Of a stretch of 5,094 nt of DNA, positions 1 through 5,094 are shown one piece after another. Origin of the DNA: Actinomycetes bacterium (GTDB lineage: Bacteria; Actinomycetota; Actinomycetes; Actinomycetales; Beutenbergiaceae); contig JAJYRV010000177.1 in assembly GCA_021793935.1 (NCBI GenBank), forward strand, positions 1 through 5,094, written 5' to 3'. Position numbers and translations under genes: made by a program. The notes under the pieces were generated by a model, which worked only from the letters and a program-made list of their open reading frames with translations, ran no database searches and was not told the origin of the DNA. Position 1 is the stretch's first letter. The number at the start of each line of letters is the position of its first letter.

Positions 1-947
1 GCGAACTCGATCGAAATACTTCCTTTTCGCTTTCCCAGCGATACCTTTACCTTCGTTTCGAAACGATCGCCGAGGCGCGACGCAAGATCGGAGAGCATAG
101 GGTTGTTCCCGCCCGCCCGAGGCGATCGTCGGGGCGCTCCACTATCTACCTCACCGAGAGCAACAATCTCCTCCGTCGCCCGTACACTCAAACCTTCGGC
201 AACGATGCGCTGGGCAAGACGCTCCATCGCGGCCGGCTCGTCTAGACCAAGCAGGGCGCGAGCATGTCCGGCAGAAAGTACACCAGCAGCTACGCGGCGT
301 TGCACGAGCGGAGGAAGCCGAAGCAGCCGCAGCGTATTAGAGATTTGCGGGCGAGACCGAGCGATACGGCGAGCCAGTTCGTCTTGAGTACAACCGAAGT
401 CTTCCAATAGCTGCTGGTAGGCCGCTGCTTCCTCCAGCGGGTTGAGCTCTGAGCGGTGCAGGTTTTCAAGCAATGCGTCGCGCAGCAGCTCATCTTCAGA
501 GGTGGAACGAATAATCGCTGGAATGTCTTTGAGGCCCGCCTGCTTCGATGCTCGCCAGCGTCGCTCGCCCATGACCAGTTCATAGGGGGCGTCCCCGTCA
601 CCTGGATCGGGCATCGGTCGAACCACGACGGGTTGGAGAACCCCTACTTCCGACACAGAGTCTGCGAGCTCTGCGAGTTCGTCCTCGTCAAAGACCGTCC
701 GAGGTTGGACTCTGTTGGGTTCGATATCCGCCACGCGAATCAGTGCGAACTCGGCGCCGGGTACCTCGACTAATGACGCTTCTCCGCTGGCGTCGGTTTC
801 ACGTGAAACATCCTTGTTCACCTCCGCTGGAGGCGAGGCCGGAAAGAACACGTCCACTGGACGAGACGTACCCTGGGGAGATCCGGCCGGGCTTTGCGGA
901 ATCAGAGCACCCAAGCCACGGCCAAGCGCGCGGCGTCGTTCAGTCAT
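1..947 (-). CDS. parB: Chromosome-partitioning protein ParB (Spo0J family), C-terminus cut by the window edge
   Basis: ParB is a CTP-dependent DNA clamp that loads at parS sites near the origin and works with ParA to segregate chromosomes. The frame starts at ATG 945-947 and stays open to base 1, giving 315 residues without a stop. By comparison with the family, only the last few C-terminal residues are missing. The N-terminus carries RRALGRGLGALIP (residues 5-17), the conserved ParA-contact region. A Pro/Ser-rich linker follows (about 20-60). The CTP-binding box is GERRWRA (127-133), the second conserved box is ENLHRSELNP (from 161), and the helix-turn-helix lies at about 186-210 (TQDELARRIARSRPQISN). 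The C-terminal dimerisation domain begins near residue 285. An AGGAAG ribosome site at 957-962 lies 9 nt before the start. parA ends 15 nt upstream, so the two genes are almost certainly co-transcribed. Residues 46-51 (DVSRET) are encoded over a parS site. Identity is certain; only the end is unseen. Confidence 0.97.
   Translation of the reverse strand, partial: MTERRRALGRGLGALIPQSPAGSPQGTSRPVDVFFPASPPAEVNKDVSRETDASGEASLVEVPGAEFALIRVADIEPNRVQPRTVFDEDELAELADSVSEVGVLQPVVVRPMPDPGDGDAPYELVMGERRWRASKQAGLKDIPAIIRSTSEDELLRDALLENLHRSELNPLEEAAAYQQLLEDFGCTQDELARRIARSRPQISNTLRLLRLPPLVQRRVAAGVLSAGHARALLGLDEPAAMERLAQRIVAEGLSVRATEEIVALGEVDSGAPRRSPRAGGNNPMLSDLASRLGDRFETKVKVSLGKRKGSISIEF
795..810. promoter_or_regulatory. 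parS: parS centromere site inside parB
   Basis: The sequence GGTTTCACGTGAAACA matches the classical parS consensus TGTTTCACGTGAAACA at 15 of 16 positions, differing only at the first base. Bases 796-809 form a perfect 14-bp palindrome. It is the loading site for ParB. It lies in the weakly conserved N-terminal linker of parB, where it encodes V-S-R-E-T; the same short peptide marks parS-bearing reading frames in some other actinobacterial par genes. The site also lies within the gene for its own binding protein, so local ParB spreading over the operon is possible (inference). Confidence 0.93.
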
Positions 948-956
948 TTCTCACTA

Positions 957-962
957 CTTCCT
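957..962 (-). promoter_or_regulatory. Ribosome binding site of parB
   Basis: AGGAAG on the minus strand sits directly after the parA stop codon (TGA, 963-965) and 9 nt before the parB ATG. It supports the chosen ATG at 945-947. The position just behind the parA stop suggests that ribosomes finishing parA can reinitiate at parB (inference). Confidence 0.75.
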
Positions 963-1910
963 TCATGTCAGCGGGGCGCCCCGCTCAGCAATCTCTTGGG
1001 CTGCCTTGAGGTAGGCCAACGCGCCGCTCGAGCGCGGGTCGTACGTCATCACGGTCTGACCATGACCTGGTGCCTCCGAAACCCTGATCGACCGGGGGAT
1101 AACCGTATCCAGGGTTTGATCCTGAAAGTGTTCCCGCACTTCTTCTTCTACCTGCATCGACAGATTCGTACGACTGTCATACATCGTGAGGAGGATCGTC
1201 GAAACGTGTAAGGCCGAGTTGAGGTGTTGCCGGATAAGGTCGATATTCGAAAGCAGCTGACTCAGCCCTTCGAGGGCGTAATACTCCGTTTGGATCGGAA
1301 TAAGAACCTCTTGAGCAGCAACGAAGGCATTGATCGTCAGAAGGCCAAGGCTCGGGGGGCAATCGATGAACACATAGTCGATACGCGCCTGGCCGTTGCG
1401 CGAACGGTAACGCAAGTAGTCGGTCAGGGCGGATCGGAGCCGGGATTCCCGCCCCTCAATCATGACGAGTTCGATCTCCGCACCCGAAAGATCGATCGTC
1501 GACGGGAGGACAAAGAGCGAGTCGATCTCCTCATGGACCTGAACCGCTTCGTGCATCGGGACGTCATTGATGAGCACGTCATACGTAGACATCGTTCCCA
1601 CTTGGTGGGGGATGTTCAATGCAGTGGACGTGTTTCCCTGCGGATCATTGTCGATGACGAGGACCCGGGCTCCGGCGCGAGCAAGCGCAGCCGCGATGTT
1701 TACTGAGGTGGTCGTCTTACCCACCCCGCCCTTTTGATTGGCGACAGTAAAAACCCGAGTCTGGCGAGGCAGTGGAAAGGAAGCGTTCGAAAGTTCGATC
1801 CGGCGCCGCGTATCTTCAGCAAGCTGCGCTGCGAGGGGGGTAGACGCATCAACTTGCGGGACAGAAGCGAGCAAGGCATCTCGGTCGTACCGATCGCTCG
1901 ATGAGATCAC
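963..1910 (-). CDS. parA: Chromosome-partitioning ATPase ParA (Soj/MinD superfamily)
   Basis: ParA is an ATPase that binds nucleoid DNA nonspecifically as an ATP-bound dimer; ParB stimulates hydrolysis, which moves ParB-parS complexes. Counted from the GTG start, the deviant Walker A is KGGVGKTTT (about 60-68), with its signature lysine first. DPQGN follows (about 89-93), and the Walker B/switch II segment is VFIDCPPSLG (about 180-189). The motifs IQTEYYALEG and TVIPRSIRVSEAPG are typical of chromosomal ParA. Start choice: a frame-compatible TTG at 1941-1943 would add 11 residues but has no well-placed ribosome site. GTG at 1908-1910 has GGGAAG 6 nt upstream, so I prefer it (315 residues). 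The roughly 50-residue N-terminal extension before the ATPase core is usual in actinobacteria. Identity is certain; the start is moderately sure. Confidence 0.97.
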   Translation of the reverse strand: MISSSDRYDRDALLASVPQVDASTPLAAQLAEDTRRRIELSNASFPLPRQTRVFTVANQKGGVGKTTTSVNIAAALARAGARVLVIDNDPQGNTSTALNIPHQVGTMSTYDVLINDVPMHEAVQVHEEIDSLFVLPSTIDLSGAEIELVMIEGRESRLRSALTDYLRYRSRNGQARIDYVFIDCPPSLGLLTINAFVAAQEVLIPIQTEYYALEGLSQLLSNIDLIRQHLNSALHVSTILLTMYDSRTNLSMQVEEEVREHFQDQTLDTVIPRSIRVSEAPGHGQTVMTYDPRSSGALAYLKAAQEIAERGAPLT

Positions 1911-1916
1911 TCGTGG

Positions 1917-1928
1917 CTTCCCTTCCCT
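1917..1928 (-). promoter_or_regulatory. Purine-rich ribosome binding region of parA
   Basis: The minus strand reads AGGGAAGGGAAG here, a doubled GGGAAG, with 6 nt between the proximal copy and GTG 1908-1910. The alternative TTG at 1941-1943 is preceded only by TTAGGC, with spacing too short for normal initiation. This site therefore decides the start in favour of the shorter ParA. Confidence 0.55.
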
Positions 1929-1936
1929 CAGCTGGC

Positions 1937-1965
1937 TTTCCAAGCCTAACGGTAGCTAGTGACAA
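1937..1965 (-). promoter_or_regulatory. Candidate promoter for parA-parB
   Basis: On the minus strand TTGTCA (1960-1965) matches the -35 consensus at 5 of 6 bases. It is followed after 17 nt by TGGAAA (1937-1942), a poor -10 (3 of 6). Transcription would start near 1930, just upstream of the purine-rich ribosome site and downstream of the alternative TTG start, which fits initiation at GTG 1908-1910. The -10 is weak, so this is only a candidate. Confidence 0.25.
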
Positions 1966-1994
1966 ATCAGAACTCTAGAAGCGTTTGCCGCGAG

Positions 1995-2010
1995 CGTTTC
2001 ACGTGAAACG
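1995..2010. promoter_or_regulatory. parS: parS centromere site between rsmG and parA
   Basis: CGTTTCACGTGAAACG is a perfect 16-bp palindrome that matches the parS consensus at 14 of 16 positions. The two differences are the outermost bases, and they compensate each other (C/G instead of T/A), so dyad symmetry is kept. It is a ParB loading site in the spacer upstream of parA. It is not coding, which supports a binding role. It lies about 30 bp upstream of the candidate parA promoter, so ParB bound here could affect par expression (inference). Confidence 0.93.
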
Positions 2011-2041
2011 AAAGCCACCTATTCCCTTGCAGAGGCTCTCT

Positions 2042-2674
2042 TCAAACCTGCCGGACCTCTGCGACGTACGTCACATCTCCGTCGTCGAGAACATCAATCT
2101 CGTGCACCACCGTCACTTCGGCGCGGAGCTTCTTAAACACGTACTTCGCGTCTTCAATTTCGTCGTAAACGCGGCGACCTTTAAGTGCGAGGAGTCGGCC
2201 ACCCGTATCGACCAGTGGAATTGTGAACCGAAGCAGTTTATCCATCCCTGCAACTGCACGGGCAGTAACAACGTCGTAGCTGCGCTTCTTGTGCAGTTCC
2301 TCAGCTCGCACTTGGTGGATTGTCACGTTATCAAGGCCGAGAGCTTCGACGACCTCAGAAAGCCACTCCACCCGGCGTTCCATGGGTTCGATGAGATCAA
2401 ACTCAAGGTCCGGCCGCATGATCGCGAGCACGATTCCGGGTAGCCCGGCCCCCGATCCGACGTCGGCCACGGTTCCCCTCTCCGGAAGGAGAGATCCAAC
2501 CGCGGCGGAGTTCAAGATGTGCCGGCGCCATAGCCGCGGCACCTCTCGCGGGCCGATAAGCCCTCGGAGTTCGCCCTCGTCGGCAAGCATCTGCCCAAAC
2601 TCTTCGGCCGCTGCTAGGCCCAGGCCAAAAATCTCCCGGGAAGCGTTTTCCGTACCCCTGAAGATGTCAGGCAT
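2042..2674 (-). CDS. rsmG: 16S rRNA (guanine-N7) methyltransferase RsmG (GidB)
   Basis: RsmG uses S-adenosylmethionine to methylate N7 of the conserved guanine in the 530 loop of 16S rRNA (G527 in E. coli numbering); its loss gives low-level streptomycin resistance in several bacteria. Counting from ATG 2672-2674 (210 residues), it shows GPREVPRLWRRHILNS (41-56), the SAM-binding motif I DVGSGAGLPG (71-80), the acidic LIEPMERR (94-101), RAEEL (123-127), TARAVA (137-142) and LLALKG (161-166), all family hallmarks. A GTG at 2708-2710 would add 12 residues, but its only purine tract, GGAAG, abuts the start codon. The ATG lies in the sequence ATGCCTGA, overlapping the khpB stop by 8 nt, and begins with MPD, a usual actinobacterial RsmG start. 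Expression is probably coupled to khpB. Confidence 0.96.
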   Translation of the reverse strand: MPDIFRGTENASREIFGLGLAAAEEFGQMLADEGELRGLIGPREVPRLWRRHILNSAAVGSLLPERGTVADVGSGAGLPGIVLAIMRPDLEFDLIEPMERRVEWLSEVVEALGLDNVTIHQVRAEELHKKRSYDVVTARAVAGMDKLLRFTIPLVDTGGRLLALKGRRVYDEIEDAKYVFKKLRAEVTVVHEIDVLDDGDVTYVAEVRQV

Positions 2675-3167
2675 CGGTACGGATAACGACCCGGCGGTTG
2701 GGTTCCGCACCTTCCGATTCGCTACTCAAACCCGCCTCTGCGACAGCATCGTGAACTACCTTGCGTTCAAAGGGATTCATAGGTTCCATCTCTACCGGCT
2801 CGCCGCTGTCTTGCGCGCGCTTGATTGCCTCGCTGGCGAGTTGGGTCAATGCGTTGCGGCGCTTCTGCCGATGCCCGGCAATATCGAGCATGAGTCCGGA
2901 ACGTTCTCCCGTCTTGGTCTGCACAGCCAGCCGGGTGAGGTCCTGAAGTGCATTCAGCACTTCTCCCTCTTCACCGACGAGAGAGCGTAGCCAGCGTTCG
3001 GTGTTTGCTTCAGCAACAATGGCAACTGATGCCCGGCCACGGTCGACATCGAGGTCGATATCGCCGTCGAGATCCGCGATATCGAGCAGTTCCTCGAGGT
3101 AATCAGCAGCGATGTCACCCTCGAGTTCGAGCTGCTTGATCTCTTCGGGCGATGGCGTGTTCGTCAT
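2667..3167 (-). CDS. khpB: RNA-binding KH/R3H protein KhpB (Jag, SpoIIIJ-associated)
   Basis: KhpB/Jag is a cytoplasmic RNA-binding protein usually encoded next to yidC; in Gram-positive bacteria the family is linked to cell elongation and small-RNA binding. This copy has 166 residues. The acidic N-terminus (EGDIAADYLEELLDIADLDG) is typical of actinobacterial members. A KH domain spans about 45-88, with the GxxG loop as G65-E-E-G68. An R3H domain spans about 90-165, with its Arg-x3-His signature at R135-K-V-V-H139 and the usual EPNRRVVI ending. The Jag_N domain of firmicute homologues is absent, as expected for this phylum. AGGA at 3173-3176 lies 5 nt before the ATG. It follows yidC after 27 nt and overlaps rsmG at its stop codon. 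Confidence 0.93.
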   Translation of the reverse strand: MTNTPSPEEIKQLELEGDIAADYLEELLDIADLDGDIDLDVDRGRASVAIVAEANTERWLRSLVGEEGEVLNALQDLTRLAVQTKTGERSGLMLDIAGHRQKRRNALTQLASEAIKRAQDSGEPVEMEPMNPFERKVVHDAVAEAGLSSESEGAEPNRRVVIRTDA

Positions 3168-3172
3168 GGGGT

Positions 3173-3176
3173 TCCT
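3173..3176 (-). promoter_or_regulatory. Ribosome binding site of khpB
   Basis: AGGA on the minus strand lies 5 nt upstream of ATG 3165-3167, within the short yidC-khpB spacer. I see no terminator hairpin in that spacer, so khpB is probably read through from yidC. Confidence 0.55.
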
Positions 3177-3194
3177 AACGTGAAAAGCGTGGTC

Positions 3195-4154
3195 TTACCG
3201 CTTGCTGCGAGGTTTGCGTTTGGGTTGTTGGCGTTGCCCGCTCGTCTTCTTCGGCTCGTCTTCAAGTTCAGATGGCTTTTCTTCCTCAACCACCAGTCCC
3301 TTTCGAGCTGCCTTACGAGCACGGCGTTCCAGAAGCATACGTTCCGCCTCTGATCCCGGCGTGGGGGAGTTTCGGATGACCCACCATTGTTGGCCGAGGG
3401 ACCAGACGTTTGAGGTGGTCCAGTACAAGAGAACACCGATGGGAAAGGAAACACCCGAGATGACGAACACGCCGGGCAGCAGATACATGAGCATCTTCTG
3501 CTGCCGCGCCATCGGGTTATCCGCCGCAGAAGCGGGCATGTTCTTCATCGTCAGTTGCCGCTGGGTGAACAGCATCGAGGCACTCATAAGCACCACGAGC
3601 ACCGCCGTAATGATCTTTACGGAGATAACGTCAGAGCCGAGGAATGTGGACGAAAGGGAGGCCCCGAAGATTTCGGAGTTCTCGATCTGCTGGGCAACAA
3701 CTTGATCTAGTGGCCCGATCTTTTCCGTGCGGTACGTGCCACCAGCGATGTCCTTCACGGCGATGAGTACCCGGAACAGGGAGAAGAAGATCGGCATCTG
3801 CAGCAGCATCGGCATGCAGGAAGCGAACGGGGAGGTTCCAGCCTCCCGGTAGATCGCCATCATTTCTTGCTGCATTGCCTGCCGCGAGGCAGTGTCGGTG
3901 CGTCCCTTGTATTTCTTCTGGAGCTTCTGGATCTCCGGCTGCACGATCTGCATCGATCGCGACGCCTTGATTTGCCGCACGAACAGTGGGATGAGGAGAA
4001 CCCGGATGACCACCGTCAGGGTCACGATAGAAAGTACCCACCCCCAACCACTCTCGGGATCCATCCCGAAAAAGGTGAATACTTTATGAGAGCCCACCAT
4101 GATTTGGGCGACGACCCATTTCAGGGGGAACAGGATCTTGTCAAAGGTTCCCAT
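3195..4154 (-). CDS. yidC: Membrane protein insertase YidC (Oxa1 family)
   Basis: YidC inserts membrane proteins into the cytoplasmic membrane, alone or with SecYEG. The 319-residue protein has an amphipathic or hydrophobic N-terminal segment (about 7-30). Transmembrane segments follow at about 37-59, 110-132, 175-197 and 221-260; the last is long enough to be two spans. Between the first two lies a charged cytoplasmic coiled-coil loop (60-105, IQKLQKKYKGRTD). Arg51 in the first core helix (VVIRVLLIPLF) corresponds to the conserved arginine of the hydrophilic groove. FPIGVLLYWTTSNVWSLGQQ (237-256) is the family signature. There is no large periplasmic domain as in proteobacterial YidC. The tail from about 270 is highly charged and ends in Lys/Arg-rich sequence, probably contacting ribosomes (inference). 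GGAGA at 4162-4166 precedes the ATG by 7 nt. It overlaps yidD by 14 nt. Confidence 0.97.
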   Translation of the reverse strand: MGTFDKILFPLKWVVAQIMVGSHKVFTFFGMDPESGWGWVLSIVTLTVVIRVLLIPLFVRQIKASRSMQIVQPEIQKLQKKYKGRTDTASRQAMQQEMMAIYREAGTSPFASCMPMLLQMPIFFSLFRVLIAVKDIAGGTYRTEKIGPLDQVVAQQIENSEIFGASLSSTFLGSDVISVKIITAVLVVLMSASMLFTQRQLTMKNMPASAADNPMARQQKMLMYLLPGVFVISGVSFPIGVLLYWTTSNVWSLGQQWWVIRNSPTPGSEAERMLLERRARKAARKGLVVEEEKPSELEDEPKKTSGQRQQPKRKPRSKR

Positions 4155-4530
4155 GCAACGTTCTCCAGGCTGGTTGCGTCACGTCGCGAGCCTTGGCGGC
4201 ACGGTGACGGCTTTTGGACGAGTCTAGGGCGATCAGGGATTCGCCTTCTGGGGCGGAGTCCCGATGTTCGCCGGATCCAGGATCTGCCGATGCCCCGGCC
4301 TTCCCTGGCGGAACGTGGTCAACTCCACCCTTTGACCAGGGGTTACACCGCAGCAATCGCCAGCCGGCGAGCAAAGTACCGCGTGCCGGTCCGTGCAGCC
4401 GTAGGGCGTCGATCGCATATTGCGAACAGGAGGGGTAGTACCGGCAGGTCGGTGCGAACCACGGTGAGACGATGAGCTGGTACCCGCGGACCATCTTCGT
4501 TAACAGGGTAGTCAGGAGCCGGCGGATCAT
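4141..4530 (-). CDS. yidD: Membrane protein insertion efficiency factor YidD
   Basis: YidD is a small membrane-associated protein that improves YidC-dependent insertion; its exact mechanism is unsettled. The 129-residue frame starts with an amphipathic helix (IRRLLTTLLTKMVRGYQLIVSP). It then shows the invariant core C29-R-Y-Y-P-S-C35-S-Q-Y, GPARGTLLAGWRLLRCNPW (47-65, third Cys at 62) and KGGVDHVP (67-74). The conserved family ends near residue 75. The remaining 55 residues are polar, rich in Ser, Ala and charged residues, and look disordered. The ATG overlaps the rnpA stop as ATGA, and AGGAG at 4538-4542 lies 7 nt upstream, so the start is secure. The extra tail makes the gene run 14 nt into yidC. 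Confidence 0.95.
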   Translation of the reverse strand: MIRRLLTTLLTKMVRGYQLIVSPWFAPTCRYYPSCSQYAIDALRLHGPARGTLLAGWRLLRCNPWSKGGVDHVPPGKAGASADPGSGEHRDSAPEGESLIALDSSKSRHRAAKARDVTQPAWRTLHGNL

Positions 4531-4865
4531 TCCAAGACTCCTAACTTTCCTAGGTTTCGCCGCATTTCGGTGCGTAGTTGCGTGAAGGTTGCCGTACTCG
4601 AGCGGGGTAACGCTCGAAAGACGATGTCGGCGGGATTCGAGCGTTCCTCGAGTACCTCAGCGCAGATGTGCCGCATCCGTCGTTTCACCCGGTTTCGGAT
4701 GACGGCGTTGCCAACAGCTTTAGATACGACGAAACCCACCCGTGTGGGACGGGTGGATTTGGTCAGTACGTGTGCGACCACGTAGCGCCCCCCGGCACGT
4801 TTTCCCGCTCGGAAGACTGAGCGGAAATCTTCGCTGCGACGCAGCCGGTGCTGGGGTGGAAGCAC
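4527..4865 (-). CDS. rnpA: Ribonuclease P protein component
   Basis: RnpA is the small basic protein that binds the RnpB RNA to form RNase P, which removes 5' leaders from precursor tRNAs. The 112-residue product shows the N-terminal RLRRSEDF (7-14), the central strand TRVGFVVSKAVGNAV (41-55) and the signature RNR helix, R57-N-R-V-K-R-R-M-R. These are the substrate- and RNA-binding elements of the family, and the length is normal. The start is GTG at 4863-4865, only 2 nt after the rpmH stop. There is no separate ribosome site at the usual spacing, so translation is probably coupled to rpmH (inference). The stop is shared with the yidD start (ATGA). Confidence 0.96.
   Translation of the reverse strand: MLPPQHRLRRSEDFRSVFRAGKRAGGRYVVAHVLTKSTRPTRVGFVVSKAVGNAVIRNRVKRRMRHICAEVLEERSNPADIVFRALPRSSTATFTQLRTEMRRNLGKLGVLE
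4538..4542 (-). promoter_or_regulatory. Ribosome binding site of yidD inside rnpA
   Basis: AGGAG on the minus strand lies within the last codons of rnpA, 7 nt before ATG 4528-4530. It gives yidD its own initiation signal in addition to stop/start coupling with rnpA. Confidence 0.65.
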
Positions 4866-4867
4866 CC

Positions 4868-5005
4868 TTAGGCCGAGATCTTCGCGCGGCCCTTACGGCG
4901 ACGTGCAGAGAGGATGGCCCGGCCAGAGCGGGTACGCATCCGCAGACGGAACCCGTGCACGCGTGCGCGACGGCGGTTATTAGGCTGAAAAGTCCGCTTA
5001 CTCAC
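4868..5005 (-). CDS. rpmH: 50S ribosomal protein L34 (bL34)
   Basis: bL34 is a very small, highly basic protein of the large ribosomal subunit. The 45-residue product begins [19 protein letters not shown], continues with [20 protein letters not shown] and ends AKISA, matching bL34 along its whole length. The start is GTG at 5003-5005, with GGAG at 5013-5016 placed 7 nt upstream. An ATG at 5008-5010 is out of frame and meets TGA after two codons, so it is not the start. The gene heads the rnpA-yidD-yidC cluster. In actinobacteria it normally faces dnaA across the origin region, which would lie just beyond the right edge. Confidence 0.97.
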   Translation of the reverse strand: MSKRTFQPNNRRRARVHGFRLRMRTRSGRAILSARRRKGRAKISA

Positions 5006-5012
5006 GGCATAA

Positions 5013-5016
5013 CTCC
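5013..5016 (-). promoter_or_regulatory. Ribosome binding site of rpmH
   Basis: GGAG on the minus strand sits 7 nt before GTG 5003-5005 but only 2 nt before the out-of-frame ATG at 5008-5010. The spacing therefore selects the GTG as the rpmH start. Confidence 0.65.
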
Positions 5017-5032
5017 AAAGACGATCGTTACA

Positions 5033-5063
5033 CGTATCGCGGGGGAAGTCGGATACGGGCCAA
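5033..5063 (-). promoter_or_regulatory. Weak candidate promoter upstream of rpmH
   Basis: On the minus strand TTGGCC (5058-5063) resembles a -35 element. GATACG (5033-5038) could be a -10, but the spacing of 19 nt is longer than ideal (18 nt if CGATAC is taken). A promoter is expected upstream of rpmH, and the true one may lie to the right of the window. The remaining bases to 5094 show nothing else I can support. Confidence 0.2.
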
Positions 5064-5094
5064 CGCTGGGCACGCCAGTAGCGGCACGCGAGCA

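Noticed and set aside
290..601. Minus-strand 103-codon frame within parB
   Set aside because: It is in a different frame from parB, whose own frame shows the CTP-binding box and helix-turn-helix across the same bases.
1224..1706. Plus-strand open frame (160 codons) opposite parA
   Set aside because: It is a shadow of the parA reading frame with no motif or ribosome site of its own.
2011..2041. Possible terminator after rsmG
   Set aside because: No stable GC-rich hairpin followed by a T-run is visible in the spacer; only short imperfect repeats occur.
2236..2250. DnaA-box-like TTATCCAT
   Set aside because: It is a single imperfect match inside conserved rsmG codons with no cluster of boxes nearby; the origin is expected beyond the right edge.
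2289..2990. Long plus-strand open frame (233 codons) opposite rsmG and khpB
   Set aside because: It lies antisense to two well-recognised genes, gives a low-complexity Ser/Arg/Pro-rich product with no family motif, and is explained by codon bias of the true strand.
3173..3188. parS-like half site (ACGTGAAA) in the yidC-khpB spacer
   Set aside because: Only about 10 of 16 positions match the parS consensus and the left arm is missing, so the dyad is lost.
3867..4475. Plus-strand open frame (202 codons) opposite yidC and yidD
   Set aside because: It is antisense to conserved membrane-insertion genes, and the product is Arg/His-rich with no recognisable domain.

Overview
The window reads as the origin-proximal 'rpmH side' of an actinobacterial chromosome. 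Every gene I can support lies on the minus strand. In the direction of transcription (right to left) the order is rpmH, rnpA, yidD, yidC, khpB (jag), rsmG, parA, parB. Three things point to Actinomycetota: this gene order, the actinobacterial style of ParA, ParB and YidC, and a KhpB that lacks an N-terminal Jag_N domain. The base composition is only moderately GC-rich by eye, lower than in streptomycetes. A moderate-GC actinomycete, such as a relative of Actinomycetaceae, is possible, but I cannot name a genus.

Layout. From about 5094 down to 3195 lies a tightly packed cluster. It holds the ribosomal protein L34 gene, the RNase P protein gene (2-nt gap), the YidD membrane-insertion factor gene (4-nt overlap) and the YidC insertase gene (14-nt overlap). 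After a 27-nt gap come khpB (RNA-binding KH/R3H protein) and rsmG (16S rRNA m7G methyltransferase), which overlap at a stop/start junction. A 131-bp spacer at 1911-2041 then carries a perfect 16-bp parS palindrome and a weak promoter candidate. parA and parB follow, 15 nt apart. parB runs off the left edge and has a second parS embedded in its own coding sequence.

How the genes work together. The right half supplies translation, RNA processing and membrane-protein insertion functions: L34, the RNase P protein, YidD/YidC, KhpB and RsmG. The left half is the chromosome-segregation module, in which ParB loads at parS and ParA drives origin segregation. Two parS sites inside the module, next to the expected oriC/dnaA region just past the right edge, fit a segregation centromere.

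There is no stretch over 300 bases without a gene. I see no mobile element, CRISPR array, tRNA or rRNA, and no convincing intrinsic terminator. This is a conserved core region. I found no undescribed system, and the findings below are fine-structure observations.
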